Assembly (NCBI GenBank): GCA_003696675.1 | Contig: RFGH01000229.1 | Span: 1 to 64,000, forward strand | DNA from: Planctomycetota bacterium | GTDB lineage: Bacteria > Planctomycetota > Phycisphaerae > Phycisphaerales > UBA1924 | Direction: 5' to 3' | DNA length: 64,000 bases | In this document: positions 27,816 to 36,067 of the stretch, piece after piece | Numbering within the stretch: position 1 is the stretch's first letter | Layout: the number at the start of each line of letters is the position of its first letter | Program-made: the position numbers and the translations under genes | The notes under the pieces: model-generated | What the model saw: only the letters and a program-made list of their open reading frames with translations | Told to the model about the DNA's origin: nothing | The model's database searches: none

Positions 27816-29513
27816 TCAGGGGCAGCCCTGGTTGAAGATGTTGATGTAGGCCTGGAGATCGAAGATGTTGAAGAGGCCGAACGGCGCGGCGAGGTCCGCG
27901 CTGGGGTCCTGGCTGTTGTAGAGGTTGATGTAGGCCTGAAGGTCGAAGATGTTCAGGATGCCGAAGGGGGCGGCCAAGTCAGCCGTGCAGGGCACATCCG
28001 TCTGGGCCAGGAAGACCCCCAGCTGGTAGCGTTGGATGTCGTTGGCGCTCGACCCGAACACCTGAATCAGGTAATCGCCGGGCTGGAGCACCTGCACATT
28101 GAGCTGCTCCGAGCCGCCGATGCCGGTCGTGTTGGCGCTGCCGAGCGGGATGAAGTTGGTGTTTAGCAGGAAGACCTGCAGGTCATGGATGGCGTTGTAG
28201 TCCGTGAAGGATCCGGAGGTGCAGGCGCCGACCTGCGGGCCTTGGCTGTAGGCACCGGCGTCCGGCGCGACTGTGATCTGCACCTCGGCCGGTTCGGTGA
28301 GAGTGAACTTGTACACATCGATGTCGCTGTCGTCGTCGATCGAGACATTCTGCAGCCCGAAAAAATCACCAACGCCGTGGGCGCCCAGCGTCGGAGGGTT
28401 GGACGGGTCATCGCTCTGGGGCTCGAACTTATCGCCGTAGCGGCGCTGTCCGCCGAGGATGTCGTCGAGCTGGGGCCCGTCGAAGGCCGTGGTGGCGAAT
28501 GGCTCCATCAGCTTGGTGTTGTTGATCGGGCAGACATGCAGCATGCCCAATCCGTGGCCGTGCTCGTGCGCCGCGACATTCCGAAGGCGGCGCGAGTTGC
28601 TCGCGGTGTTATTGAAGAAGTTGTCCGTGTCGAAAATCATGTCCCCGTCATTGGGGAAGTTGTTGTACGCGAGGGTGCCGCCGTTGATCGAATCGTTGGC
28701 GAGATTGAAGGCACCGATGCGGACATCGCCCCGGACGCCGAGGACGCCGGGCACGGAGTTGGTGTTGGCGCCGTCGTCATTGGGCTCGTAGACATAGGTG
28801 ACGCCGATGAGCTCCGACCAGCGTGCGAAGACCTGGGCGAACAGCGGCTGCCAGTTCGAGGGCGACCCGTAGATGCCGTTGAGCCAGCTGAACAGCACCG
28901 AGTTCCCGCTGCCCACACCGATGCCCAGGTCGGGGATGAAGGTCCCGTCCGGGACGAACGAGTAGGTGAGCGTGATCGGGTTGCCGCTGCCGACCAGCCC
29001 GTCGGTGGCGGTCACGGTCCAGCGGTCGGTGCCCTGATAGCGCGACCCGTTGGTGTTCATCGCGATCTGGTGCAGCTTGTTGACCGCGGCAATGACGGCC
29101 GGATCCGCGTCCGGGGCGAAGCACACCATCGGGATGATGCGTCCTGCACGGATCGACTCGGCCATCGCGGTGACCATCGCACGCCCGTTGTCGTCGATCG
29201 AGGCTAGGAACTCGGGGGTGAGCACGCTCTCGACGGTCTCGGTCGGAAGGCTTATGACGCCGCGTCGGGCGGGTCGCTCGACCAGTTCGGCTCCGAAGCC
29301 TCCGGCTGACTCGATGGCCTCGCGATGGGCCTCAGGGAGCAACGGGAGGAGCCGCTGAGCAATCGCGTGCTGACTCAGCACATCCGGATGGGCGATCGAT
29401 TCGGGGATCAGATCGGTGGGGGTCAGGGCGATCGTGCCCACCGTGCCAGCCGCGGCGGTTCCTGCAAGAGCGGCGAGCGATGCGGCGATGCAACCGGTGA
29501 TTCGAATCTTCAT
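27816..29513 (-). CDS. secreted matrixin-like zinc metalloprotease with dockerin-like tail (paralogue 2)
   Basis: 565 residues. Signal peptide at about 1-22 (MKIRITGCIAASLAALAGTAAA). The metal-binding motif is His316-Glu317, His320, Gly323 and His326, again followed by MEPF. Its layout matches the neighbouring paralogue through the catalytic domain and a PPC-like domain (about 400-510), but the jelly-roll module is missing, which explains the shorter length. The same two-repeat dockerin-like tail ends QGCP instead of AGCP. An AGGAAGG lies upstream of the 29513 ATG. Both proteases share a conserved pro-region motif, LIPESIAHPDxLxQHxxAxRxLxLxPExHRxAIxxAGGFGAE, near the mature N-terminus. It is probably a secreted or surface-bound protease. 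Confidence 0.88.
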   Translation of the reverse strand: MKIRITGCIAASLAALAGTAAAGTVGTIALTPTDLIPESIAHPDVLSQHAIAQRLLPLLPEAHREAIESAGGFGAELVERPARRGVISLPTETVESVLTPEFLASIDDNGRAMVTAMAESIRAGRIIPMVCFAPDADPAVIAAVNKLHQIAMNTNGSRYQGTDRWTVTATDGLVGSGNPITLTYSFVPDGTFIPDLGIGVGSGNSVLFSWLNGIYGSPSNWQPLFAQVFARWSELIGVTYVYEPNDDGANTNSVPGVLGVRGDVRIGAFNLANDSINGGTLAYNNFPNDGDMIFDTDNFFNNTASNSRRLRNVAAHEHGHGLGMLHVCPINNTKLMEPFATTAFDGPQLDDILGGQRRYGDKFEPQSDDPSNPPTLGAHGVGDFFGLQNVSIDDDSDIDVYKFTLTEPAEVQITVAPDAGAYSQGPQVGACTSGSFTDYNAIHDLQVFLLNTNFIPLGSANTTGIGGSEQLNVQVLQPGDYLIQVFGSSANDIQRYQLGVFLAQTDVPCTADLAAPFGILNIFDLQAYINLYNSQDPSADLAAPFGLFNIFDLQAYINIFNQGCP

Positions 29514-29790
29514 GGCAAACCTTCCTGTTCGGGCCCCGGGGTAGACCCGAAGCCGGACCCGGCCGCACGAGTCGGCCGTCTTTCCTCGCTTCGCGTCGCT
29601 GCCTGCGGAGGAGCGGCGCGCTTGATGAGCCAGCTCGAGCGTCGTGGGAGAACCCCGCAACGCGTCGGGTCCGGCTCGAACAGACACCGGCCCGGCTTCC
29701 CGAGACGACAATCCATACGCAGTGTTCACCCTCTCTGATCCCAAGCAAGGACCGAAATGGCAAATGGCATCAACGGGGGGCCGGGCCATG
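29514..29790. other. gene-free stretch upstream of second metalloprotease gene
   Basis: This stretch holds the leader and presumably the promoter of the metalloprotease gene on the minus strand. Apart from the AGGAAGG ribosome-binding site I see no clear promoter pair, repeat or RNA gene. Open frames on either strand here have no supporting signal. Confidence 0.5.
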
Positions 29791-29819
29791 AAAAAACCCG
29801 CCCGGCATCGCCGAGCGGG
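29791..29819 (-). terminator. rho-independent terminator of rpmE
   Basis: On the minus strand a 10-bp stem (CCCGCTCGGC / GCCGGGCGGG, 3-nt loop) is followed by TTTTTTC. It lies 25 nt after the L31 stop. Confidence 0.9.
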
Positions 29820-29844
29820 CGTCCGAAAACAGGTTAGTAGACGA

Positions 29845-30069
29845 TTACTTCTTCTTGTTCTTGAAGTAGTTGCCCTGAAACTTCTTCTGGAACTTCTCGA
29901 CACGGCCCGTGGCGTCAACGAATGCGCTCTTGCCGGTGAAGAACGGGTGCGAGCCCGACCAGACTTCCACCTTCATCTCGGGCACCGTGGCGCCGACGGT
30001 CATAACGACCTCGCCGTTGTGGTACACTTTGCACGAGGGGTAGTAGGTGGGATGGGTGTCCTTCTTCAT
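29845..30069 (-). CDS. rpmE: 50S ribosomal protein L31, zinc-independent form
   Basis: 74 residues. L31 bridges the central protuberance of the large subunit to the small subunit. The family core is MKKDTHPTYYPS... then VEVWSGSHPFFTGKSAFVDATGRVEKFQKKFQ. The zinc-ribbon cysteines of C+ L31 (CxxC and a second pair) are missing except one Cys near position 13, so this is a C- form that does not need zinc. I chose the ATG at 30069 because the protein then begins exactly at the conserved MKKDxHP and a GGAG precedes it; an upstream in-frame ATG at 30108 would add an unrelated 13 residues. Confidence 0.93.
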   Translation of the reverse strand: MKKDTHPTYYPSCKVYHNGEVVMTVGATVPEMKVEVWSGSHPFFTGKSAFVDATGRVEKFQKKFQGNYFKNKKK

Positions 30070-30240
30070 GGCACGCTCCAAACGCGGTGACGCCGACCCC
30101 GGGGCCACGGGGCTGGTCGGGCCTCAACGGTAGACCCCTTCGCCCCGGGCGGCAAGCCCTTCCTAGGCGGGAGCGTTCGCTCAGGATCGAATACCTTACC
30201 CCCCAGCGTGGTTCCAAGCCTGTCCCAGCAAGGGGGTCTG

Positions 30241-30444
30241 ATGGCCGCGATCGAGTGGGCTTTGGCAGCGGTGGGGATCTATCTGGCGATCGGCGTCTGC
30301 GTAGGGGCTGTATGGCTGGTCCGGGTGGCTCCGGGCCGGGACCCGGCCCTGCGGGCTTCGCCCCGGACGCTCCGGGTGCTGTTCCTGCCGGGGGCGGCGG
30401 CACTCTGGCCCTTGCTGCTCGCATCGAAGGGCGGTCGGGCGTGA
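30241..30444 (+). CDS. small membrane protein, first gene of the Rieske/ferric-reductase operon
   Basis: 67 residues with an N-terminal membrane segment (about 5-27) and a second hydrophobic stretch (about 45-62). It starts with ATG after AAGGGGG. The stop overlaps the next gene's start (GTGA). I know no family for it. Its shape and its coupling to a membrane redox protein resemble the mini-subunits of cytochrome complexes, but that is inference. A possible -10 (TACCTT, 30192-30197) lies upstream. Confidence 0.6.
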   Translation: MAAIEWALAAVGIYLAIGVCVGAVWLVRVAPGRDPALRASPRTLRVLFLPGAAALWPLLLASKGGRA

Positions 30445-30590
30445 TCCGGCGGCAGCGTTTGATCCATCCGTGGCTCTGGCTGGGGGTGTTGGTGGCGGGC
30501 GGGCTCATCCTGTGGGCGGGGCTTCGTCTGGCTCGGTCCGGCGAACCTTCCCGGCCCGCTTTGGGTCCGGCCCAGAGGGGGCAGCCGTGA
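30441..30590 (+). CDS. very small single-span membrane protein, second gene of the redox operon
   Basis: 49 residues, starting with GTG inside the preceding stop (GTGA), with its own stop overlapping the next start (GTGA). It has one strong membrane span (about 12-31: LWLGVLVAGGLILWAGLRLA) flanked by basic residues on both sides and a Pro-rich tail. Overlap on both sides argues that it is translated. The small size makes family assignment impossible by eye; it could be an assembly or stabilising subunit of the adjacent redox protein. Confidence 0.55.
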   Translation: MIRRQRLIHPWLWLGVLVAGGLILWAGLRLARSGEPSRPALGPAQRGQP

Positions 30591-31630
30591 CAAACGCCTA
30601 CCGATGGATCCAGTGGAATAGGCACAAGCGTGTCTTTGACGGTGTGCTCGCCGGGATCCTGGCGGCGTATATCGCAGGCTTCGTCGGTATCGGTCTGGCC
30701 GCGGTGCCCGCCGACCGCGCGGTGTCACCGCCCGTGCTGCTGATCCGAGCCTTTGGGACCGCAGCCGCCATCCTGCTGCATGTGATCCTCGCGATCGGGC
30801 CGCTCGCTCGGATCAGTCCCTTGTTCGCCCCGATTCTGTACAACAGGCGGCATCTCGGTGTGACCTGTTTCGCGCTCGCGATGTTGCACGCGGTGTTGGC
30901 GACCGGCTTCTACGGCGGATTCGGTGACGCCAACCCGCTGCTGGCCGTGCTCGCGGGTCCGGGCGTGCGTCCGCCGTTCGAGATCTACGGCTTCGGGGCG
31001 TTGCTGATCCTGTTCGTCATGGCGGCGACCAGCCACGACTTCTGGCTGGCCAATCTCGGGCATCGCGTGTGGAAGTGGATGCACATGGGGGTCTATGCGG
31101 CGTACCTGCTGCTCATCGCGCATATCGCGTTCGGGGCGCTGGCGAGCGAGAAGAGCTCTGTGTACATTGTGCTGGTCGCGGCCGGCGTGTTGGGGTTGGC
31201 GGGATTGCACCTGTTCGCAGGCTTTCGCGAGTTTCGCCGCGATCACGCCGGCGTTGCAGTGAGCGAATGGATCGACCTCGGCCCTTGCATGGACATCCCC
31301 GAGAGCCGCGCGCGTGTGGTCTGCGTCCGCGATCGCGAGCGTGTGGCGGTGTTCCGGGATGGCGATCGGCTGCACGCGGTGACCAGTGTGTGCGCCCACC
31401 AGGGCGGGCCGCTCGCTGAGGGCAAGATCGTCGACGGTTGCATCACATGTCCGTGGCACGGCTATCAGTACCGCCCGGGTGACGGTTGCTCGCCCCCTCC
31501 GTATACAGAGAAGATCGCGACCTACGAGCTTCGCGTCGAGAGCGGGCGGGTCCTGCTGAACCCGGATCCGAACCCGCCGGGCACGCCGGTTTCGCCCGCG
31601 GAAGTCCCGAAGGAGGTACCCGATGGATGA
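30587..31630 (+). CDS. fusion of ferric-reductase-like transmembrane domain and Rieske [2Fe-2S] domain
   Basis: 347 residues. The N-terminal part (about 15-215) has six membrane segments resembling the ferric-reductase-like/MsrQ haem-b domain, with His residues suited to haem ligation in LLHVILAIGP, MLHAVLATG, KWMHMGVYAA and IAHIAFG. The C-terminal part (about 225-330) is a Rieske domain with Cys269-x-His271 and Cys288-x-x-His291, so one polypeptide would carry haem b and a 2Fe-2S cluster. No NAD(P)H- or flavin-binding domain is attached. It probably relays electrons between the quinone pool and a periplasmic or cytoplasmic partner; direction and substrate are unknown. It is coupled to its neighbours by 4-bp and 8-bp overlaps. 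Confidence 0.82.
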   Translation: MTNAYRWIQWNRHKRVFDGVLAGILAAYIAGFVGIGLAAVPADRAVSPPVLLIRAFGTAAAILLHVILAIGPLARISPLFAPILYNRRHLGVTCFALAMLHAVLATGFYGGFGDANPLLAVLAGPGVRPPFEIYGFGALLILFVMAATSHDFWLANLGHRVWKWMHMGVYAAYLLLIAHIAFGALASEKSSVYIVLVAAGVLGLAGLHLFAGFREFRRDHAGVAVSEWIDLGPCMDIPESRARVVCVRDRERVAVFRDGDRLHAVTSVCAHQGGPLAEGKIVDGCITCPWHGYQYRPGDGCSPPPYTEKIATYELRVESGRVLLNPDPNPPGTPVSPAEVPKEVPDG

Positions 31631-32375
31631 TCCCCGCGGCCGGAGCGAGTTCTATGTCGGGTATCTGCCTACACCCCCGCGGATGCTTCGTTTTCTGCGG
31701 ATCGGCGTGACCGTGTTGGGGGTGTGGATCGTGGGCCTGGGACTTGTCATCGCGTTGTCGATGCGAGATCCGGGACCGGCGGTGTGGGACACGGGGCAGG
31801 AGCGGGTCTGGACGGGGACCGTCCGGGACGAGCCGTACCCCATGCTGCTGCCTGATGACGGTTCCCCGCCGCTGCTGATCGTGGAGATGGCCAAGCGAGG
31901 TGCGCAGCCGCGCGTGGCGCCGTTCGCGGGGCGGCAGGCCGAGGTCCGCGGCTTCCTCTTGTCCCGCGACGGTCGCCGCATGATCGAACTGGCGCCGGAC
32001 GACGGAGCGATCACCGCCCGGCCCGGCATCCCGCGGCCACAGGGCGAGCCCGTGTCGCTCGGACGCGTGGCGCTCGATGGTGAGATCGTCGACGGCAAGT
32101 GCTATTTAGGTGCGATGAAACCGGGCGACGGCATGACCCACAAATCGTGCGCCACACTGTGCGTCCGGGGCGGGCTGCCGCCGATGATCGTGACGCGGGG
32201 GTCGGACGGGCCGGAGTTCTCGCTGCTCGTCGTCGAGGATCAGCCCGGGCTCCCCGACAAAGTGCTGGCCCTGATCGCCGAGCAGGTCCGCGTGGAGGGC
32301 GAGCTGTTTGACCTTGCAGGCATGCGGTTTGTTCGCGCTCCAGTTTCGGGCATCCGGCTCCGCGAGGGACCGTGA
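31623..32375 (+). CDS. membrane-anchored protein with Cys/His cluster, last gene of the redox operon
   Basis: 250 residues. One membrane segment (about 26-45) follows a short cytoplasmic N-terminus; the remainder is probably extracytoplasmic. The notable motif is KCYLGAMKPGDGMTHKSCATLC, with Cys160, His173, Cys176 and Cys180, and then GGLPPMIVT. I recall similar motifs in uncharacterised proteins next to Rieske or oxidoreductase genes. The spacing could bind a metal or form a redox disulfide. The gene overlaps the Rieske fusion by 8 bp, so the two products are probably made together and interact. No known enzyme family can be assigned. Confidence 0.7.
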   Translation: MDDPRGRSEFYVGYLPTPPRMLRFLRIGVTVLGVWIVGLGLVIALSMRDPGPAVWDTGQERVWTGTVRDEPYPMLLPDDGSPPLLIVEMAKRGAQPRVAPFAGRQAEVRGFLLSRDGRRMIELAPDDGAITARPGIPRPQGEPVSLGRVALDGEIVDGKCYLGAMKPGDGMTHKSCATLCVRGGLPPMIVTRGSDGPEFSLLVVEDQPGLPDKVLALIAEQVRVEGELFDLAGMRFVRAPVSGIRLREGP

Positions 32376-32388
32376 CGCCGAGGTGAGG

Positions 32389-32394
32389 TATGCT
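32389..32394 (+). promoter_or_regulatory. leaderless-type -10 (TATGCT), S10 peptidase gene
   Basis: TATGCT ends 5 nt before the ATG at 32400. No Shine-Dalgarno sequence lies between, so the gene may be transcribed separately from the redox operon. Confidence 0.45.
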
Positions 32395-32399
32395 CCGGT

Positions 32400-33980
32400 A
32401 TGCGATCAATCCTGAACAATGCCGCCCGTCTCGTTGCCCCCGTGCTGATGCTGTTCTCCGCCCCCGTTGCGGCTCAGGACAATGACAAGTCCGGATCCCC
32501 CCCCGATTTCGTGGCCTACCCCCAGTCGCCGAGTGTCACCTACCACTCGGTGGATATCGCGGGGCAGACGGTGCACTACCAGGCGACCGCGGGAACGCTG
32601 GTCTTGCCGAAGGGCAAGGACAACAAGCCGGGCGCACGGGTGTTCTACATCGCCTATCGCAAGACCGACGGACCCGTCGCCGAAGGCGAGTCGCCCTCGT
32701 TCCCCGACCCCGCGACCCGCCCCCTGACCTTTTCGTTCAACGGCGGGCCCGGCTCGAGTTCGGTCTGGCTGCATCTCGGCGTGTTCGGGCCACGCCGGGT
32801 GGATCACATCGACGAGTTCGGCAACCCGGGGGCGCCGCCACATGTGGTCGTGCCGAACGAGCACTCCCTGCTCGATCAGTCGGACTTTGTCTTTATCGAC
32901 CCGGTCTCGACCGGGTACTCCCGTGCCGAAGAGGGAACCAGCGAGAAGGACTATCACGGCCTCGATCCAGATATCGAAGCCGTTGCGGAGTTCATCCGGC
33001 TGTATCTGGGCAGGGAAGATCGCTGGGCGTCGCCACGGTTCGTGGCGGGCGAGAGCTACGGGACGACGCGTGCGGCGGGTCTCGTGCAGGAACTCCAGGA
33101 AACTCACGGCATCGCCACCAACGGCGTGATCCTCGTCTCCGCCGTGCTCAACTTTCAGACCATCCGCTTCAACATCGGCAACGATCTGCCCCACATCCTG
33201 TATCTGCCGGCCTTCGCCGCGGTCGCGCACTTCCACAATGCCCTGCCGCCCGAACAGCAGTCCCGCGATCTGCGGGAGTTCCTCGCGGAGGTCGAGGCCT
33301 TCGCAATCCACGATTACACGGTCGCCCTGATGCGTGGCGCATCGCTCAGCGAGCCCGAACGGGAGCGCATCGCCTCAAAGCTTGCCGCCTACACCGGGTT
33401 GTCCAAGGAGTATGTGCTCCGCACCAATCTCCGTCCGGACATGCCCCGATTCCCGAAGGAACTGCTACGGGAGCGGGGACTGACGGTGGGTCGGCTCGAC
33501 GCGCGTTACACCGCCCAGGACCGCGACGATGCCGGTGAGGCCTACGAGTTCGACCCCAGCTACACGGCGATCCGGAGCATCTATACAGAGTCGATGAATG
33601 ACTACTTGAGACGCGAACTCAACTACCGCAGTGATCTGCGATACGAGATCCTCACCAGCGTCTGGCCCTGGTCCTACGCGGGAGCGGGGGATAACCGCTA
33701 CGCCAATGTCGCCGAGCGGCTCCGCAGTACCATGCAGCAGCTTCCCTTCATGCGTGTGTTCGTCGCCAGCGGCTATTACGACCTGGCCACGCCCTACTTC
33801 GCGACCGAATACACCATGAATCACCTCATGGTGCGCCCGGCGCTGCAAGACAACATCGAGATTCACGAATACGAGGCGGGGCACATGATGTATGTGTCCC
33901 TGCCCGAGCTGGCTAAGCTCAAGCGGGACCTCGACGGGTTCTATCAAAGAACACTCGGGGCTCAACAATCGGCGGACTGA
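32400..33980 (+). CDS. secreted S10-family serine carboxypeptidase-like protein
   Basis: 526 residues. Signal peptide at about 1-25 (ending VAAQ). An alpha/beta-hydrolase of the serine carboxypeptidase family: substrate-binding FNGGPGSSS (about 116-124), nucleophile Ser219 in GESYG, Asp461 in SGYYDLATP, and His495 in EAGHMMY. All triad residues are in place and the length matches family members. It would trim C-terminal residues from peptides in the periplasm, or, as in some relatives, transfer acyl groups. It follows the redox operon by 24 nt but has its own leaderless-type -10. Confidence 0.92.
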   Translation: MRSILNNAARLVAPVLMLFSAPVAAQDNDKSGSPPDFVAYPQSPSVTYHSVDIAGQTVHYQATAGTLVLPKGKDNKPGARVFYIAYRKTDGPVAEGESPSFPDPATRPLTFSFNGGPGSSSVWLHLGVFGPRRVDHIDEFGNPGAPPHVVVPNEHSLLDQSDFVFIDPVSTGYSRAEEGTSEKDYHGLDPDIEAVAEFIRLYLGREDRWASPRFVAGESYGTTRAAGLVQELQETHGIATNGVILVSAVLNFQTIRFNIGNDLPHILYLPAFAAVAHFHNALPPEQQSRDLREFLAEVEAFAIHDYTVALMRGASLSEPERERIASKLAAYTGLSKEYVLRTNLRPDMPRFPKELLRERGLTVGRLDARYTAQDRDDAGEAYEFDPSYTAIRSIYTESMNDYLRRELNYRSDLRYEILTSVWPWSYAGAGDNRYANVAERLRSTMQQLPFMRVFVASGYYDLATPYFATEYTMNHLMVRPALQDNIEIHEYEAGHMMYVSLPELAKLKRDLDGFYQRTLGAQQSAD

Positions 33981-33998
33981 GTCCGCAGGAGTCACGCA

Positions 33999-34535
33999 AT
34001 GCCTCCGCTGCCTTCGTGGGAAGGTCTCCACCCCATCGTCGTCCATTTCCCGATCGCCCTCTTTCTCGCCGCCATCGTCCCCGCCGCGCTCGCGATGGTC
34101 TTCCGGAAGCGGGCGGGCACCTGGCTGTGGGCATCGGTGCTGATGATCGCCATGGCAACCGCCGGGGCGTTTCTCGCGGTTGCCACCGGCGAAGCGGCGG
34201 AAGACATCGTCGGTCCCACCTCTCAGGCCGTCGAGCAGGCCATCCACGAGCACGAGGAAGCCGGCGAGATGGTCCGCAACCTGTTTCTGGTGACCCTCGG
34301 GCTGGCCGTCGTTCTCGCGGCGTTGGCTTCGCGGGAGAAACGCGACCTGCGGCTCATCGGTCCCGCCGCCGTCGTGATGCTGGGGTCGTGGGTGTTCGCT
34401 TCGATCCGGCTGGCCGACGCCGCCCACCAAGGTGGGGTCCTGGTTCATGTTCACGGCATCCATGCTCCCTTGGGTACCGGGGGTGTGCCGATTTCCAGTC
34501 CCGCAGGCAGGCACACAGGCGAGGATGACGACTGA
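33999..34535 (+). CDS. DUF2231-type integral membrane protein
   Basis: 178 residues with about four membrane segments. The opening LHPIVVHFPIALFLAAIVPAAL is the hallmark of DUF2231, with the conserved His-Pro and His residues. Family function is unknown; members often sit near cytochrome or redox membrane proteins, which fits the operon upstream. AGGAG lies 8-12 nt before the start. The last 30 residues (HGIHAPLGTGG and after) are polar and poorly conserved. Confidence 0.82.
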   Translation: MPPLPSWEGLHPIVVHFPIALFLAAIVPAALAMVFRKRAGTWLWASVLMIAMATAGAFLAVATGEAAEDIVGPTSQAVEQAIHEHEEAGEMVRNLFLVTLGLAVVLAALASREKRDLRLIGPAAVVMLGSWVFASIRLADAAHQGGVLVHVHGIHAPLGTGGVPISSPAGRHTGEDDD

Positions 34536-34604
34536 GCCGGCCAGCCGCCAGTGGCGGTGCGGTCCGAAGCGGTCGAAAAGTTATCCCCAAACAGAGTTCG
34601 GACA

Positions 34605-34633
34605 TTGATCTTTCGTTCGGGGTCTGATATGGT
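34605..34633 (+). promoter_or_regulatory. recA promoter (TTGATC-N17-TATGGT)
   Basis: The -35 TTGATC (34605-34610) and -10 TATGGT (34628-34633) are separated by an optimal 17 nt. The leader to recA would be about 190 nt. Two GTTCGG copies (34596-34601 and 34615-34620) flank the -35, but their spacing does not match the known LexA boxes I could compare. The rest of 34536-34829 contains nothing else I recognise. Confidence 0.6.
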
Positions 34634-34829
34634 CTGTCCCGCCGGGCCCGCGAGCAACGCCGCCCCCGGCCGGTGACCCCCCGGGATGGACCCCGGTGAG
34701 CACCGATCCGCGTTGCTCCCCGTGCGCCCACACGGCTGCGGGACGGGTTCTGGACCATCCCTTGGGGATGGACCCGACTGTCCCAACAACGCCCGAGGCC
34801 CCGCGCGGCAAACAAAGAAAGGCGGCCCC

Positions 34830-35951
34830 ATGGCCCCCAAAAAGACCGATTCCGTCGTTGAAGCCAAGCCATCCGCTTTGGACAAGGAGAAGGCCCAGGC
34901 CCTCGATCGGGCGCTCGCCCAGATCGACAAGGCCTTCGGCAAAGGCTCCATCATGCGGCTCGACGAGGAGGCCTATCTCAATATCCCCGGAATCTCGACC
35001 GGCGCCCTCAGCCTCGATCTGGCGCTCGGCGGCAAGGGCATCCCCCGCGGGCGCATCGTGGAGATCTTCGGCCCGGAATCCTCCGGTAAGACCACCCTCG
35101 CCCTGACCGTCGTCGCCAACGCCCAACGCAGCGGCGGGGTCGCGGCATTCATCGACGCCGAGCACGCCCTAGACCCTTCTTGGGCCCGCAAGATCGGTGT
35201 CAACATCGATGACATGCTCGTCTCCCAGCCCGATACCGGCGAGCAGGCCCTTGAGATCTGCGAGCTGCTCGTCCGCTCCAACGCGGTCGATGTGATCGTG
35301 GTCGACTCGGTTGCCGCCCTCATCCCCCGAGCCGAGATCGAGGGCGAGATGGGTGAGGCCCAAGTCGGCCTGCAGGCCCGCCTGATGAGCCAGGCCATGC
35401 GAAAGCTCACCGGCGTCATAGCCCGCTCCAACTGCACCGTCATCTTCATCAACCAGATCCGCGAGAAGATCGGCGTGATGTTCGGCAGCCCGGAGACCAC
35501 ACCCGGCGGACGCGCCCTCAAGTTCTACTCCTCTGTCCGGATCGACATCCGACGCACCGGATCGATCAAGGACGGCGAGAACACCGTGGGCAACCGCGTC
35601 CGCGCCCGCGTGGTCAAGAACAAGGTGGCCCCGCCTTTCCGTCAGGCCGAGTTCGACATCATGTTCAATGAGGGCATCTCCTCCACCGGCGACCTGCTCG
35701 ACATGGCGGTCGAGGACAAGGTCGCCCAGAAGTCCGGCGCGTGGTACTCCTACGGGGAGATCCGCCTGGGCCAAGGACGCGAGCGCGCCAAGGAGTTCCT
35801 CGCCGAAAACCCCGACCTCTTCCGCGAGATCCGCGAGGCCATCCTGCTCAAGCGGCTGCCCGCCAAGGGCGTCAAGCCTCAGAGCACGCCCGAGCCCGCC
35901 GGCTTTGACGAGGACGACGCGGAAGAGCTTGAGGAGGTCGGCGCGGAGTAA
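34830..35951 (+). CDS. recA: recombinase RecA
   Basis: 373 residues. Forms filaments on single-stranded DNA, drives strand exchange and triggers LexA self-cleavage. Walker A GPESSGKT is at 81-88; DNA-binding loop L1 region [19 protein letters not shown] and loop L2 [21 protein letters not shown] are intact, and the acidic C-terminal tail ([14 protein letters not shown]) is present. The start at 34830 has AGAAAGG upstream. A longer in-frame reading from 34686 would add 48 residues lying in the leader and is rejected. No recX or other SOS gene is adjacent. Confidence 0.98.
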   Translation: MAPKKTDSVVEAKPSALDKEKAQALDRALAQIDKAFGKGSIMRLDEEAYLNIPGISTGALSLDLALGGKGIPRGRIVEIFGPESSGKTTLALTVVANAQRSGGVAAFIDAEHALDPSWARKIGVNIDDMLVSQPDTGEQALEICELLVRSNAVDVIVVDSVAALIPRAEIEGEMGEAQVGLQARLMSQAMRKLTGVIARSNCTVIFINQIREKIGVMFGSPETTPGGRALKFYSSVRIDIRRTGSIKDGENTVGNRVRARVVKNKVAPPFRQAEFDIMFNEGISSTGDLLDMAVEDKVAQKSGAWYSYGEIRLGQGRERAKEFLAENPDLFREIREAILLKRLPAKGVKPQSTPEPAGFDEDDAEELEEVGAE

Positions 35952-36046
35952 TCCCGCCCGCCGGCAGCACTTGCCGCAGGCAGGCAAGACCCCCGGGTGT
36001 GGATCACACGATCCTCTCGGGAGATGGGTTGCCAAACCAGACCGAG

Positions 36047-36063
36047 GGGGCAATCATTGCCCC
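36047..36063. repeat. perfect palindrome directly upstream of tRNA-Leu
   Basis: GGGGCAAT-C-ATTGCCCC, two 8-bp arms with one central base, ends 4 nt before the mature tRNA. It could be a protein-binding site or an extruded hairpin at the 5' end of the precursor. No T-run follows, so it is not a standard terminator. Confidence 0.5.
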
Positions 36064-36067
36064 TGCC

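Noticed and set aside
34596-34620. LexA box upstream of recA formed by two GTTCGG copies
   Set aside because: The copies are direct repeats 15 nt apart, unlike the GTTC-N7-GTTC or GAAC-N4-GTTC operators I could compare.
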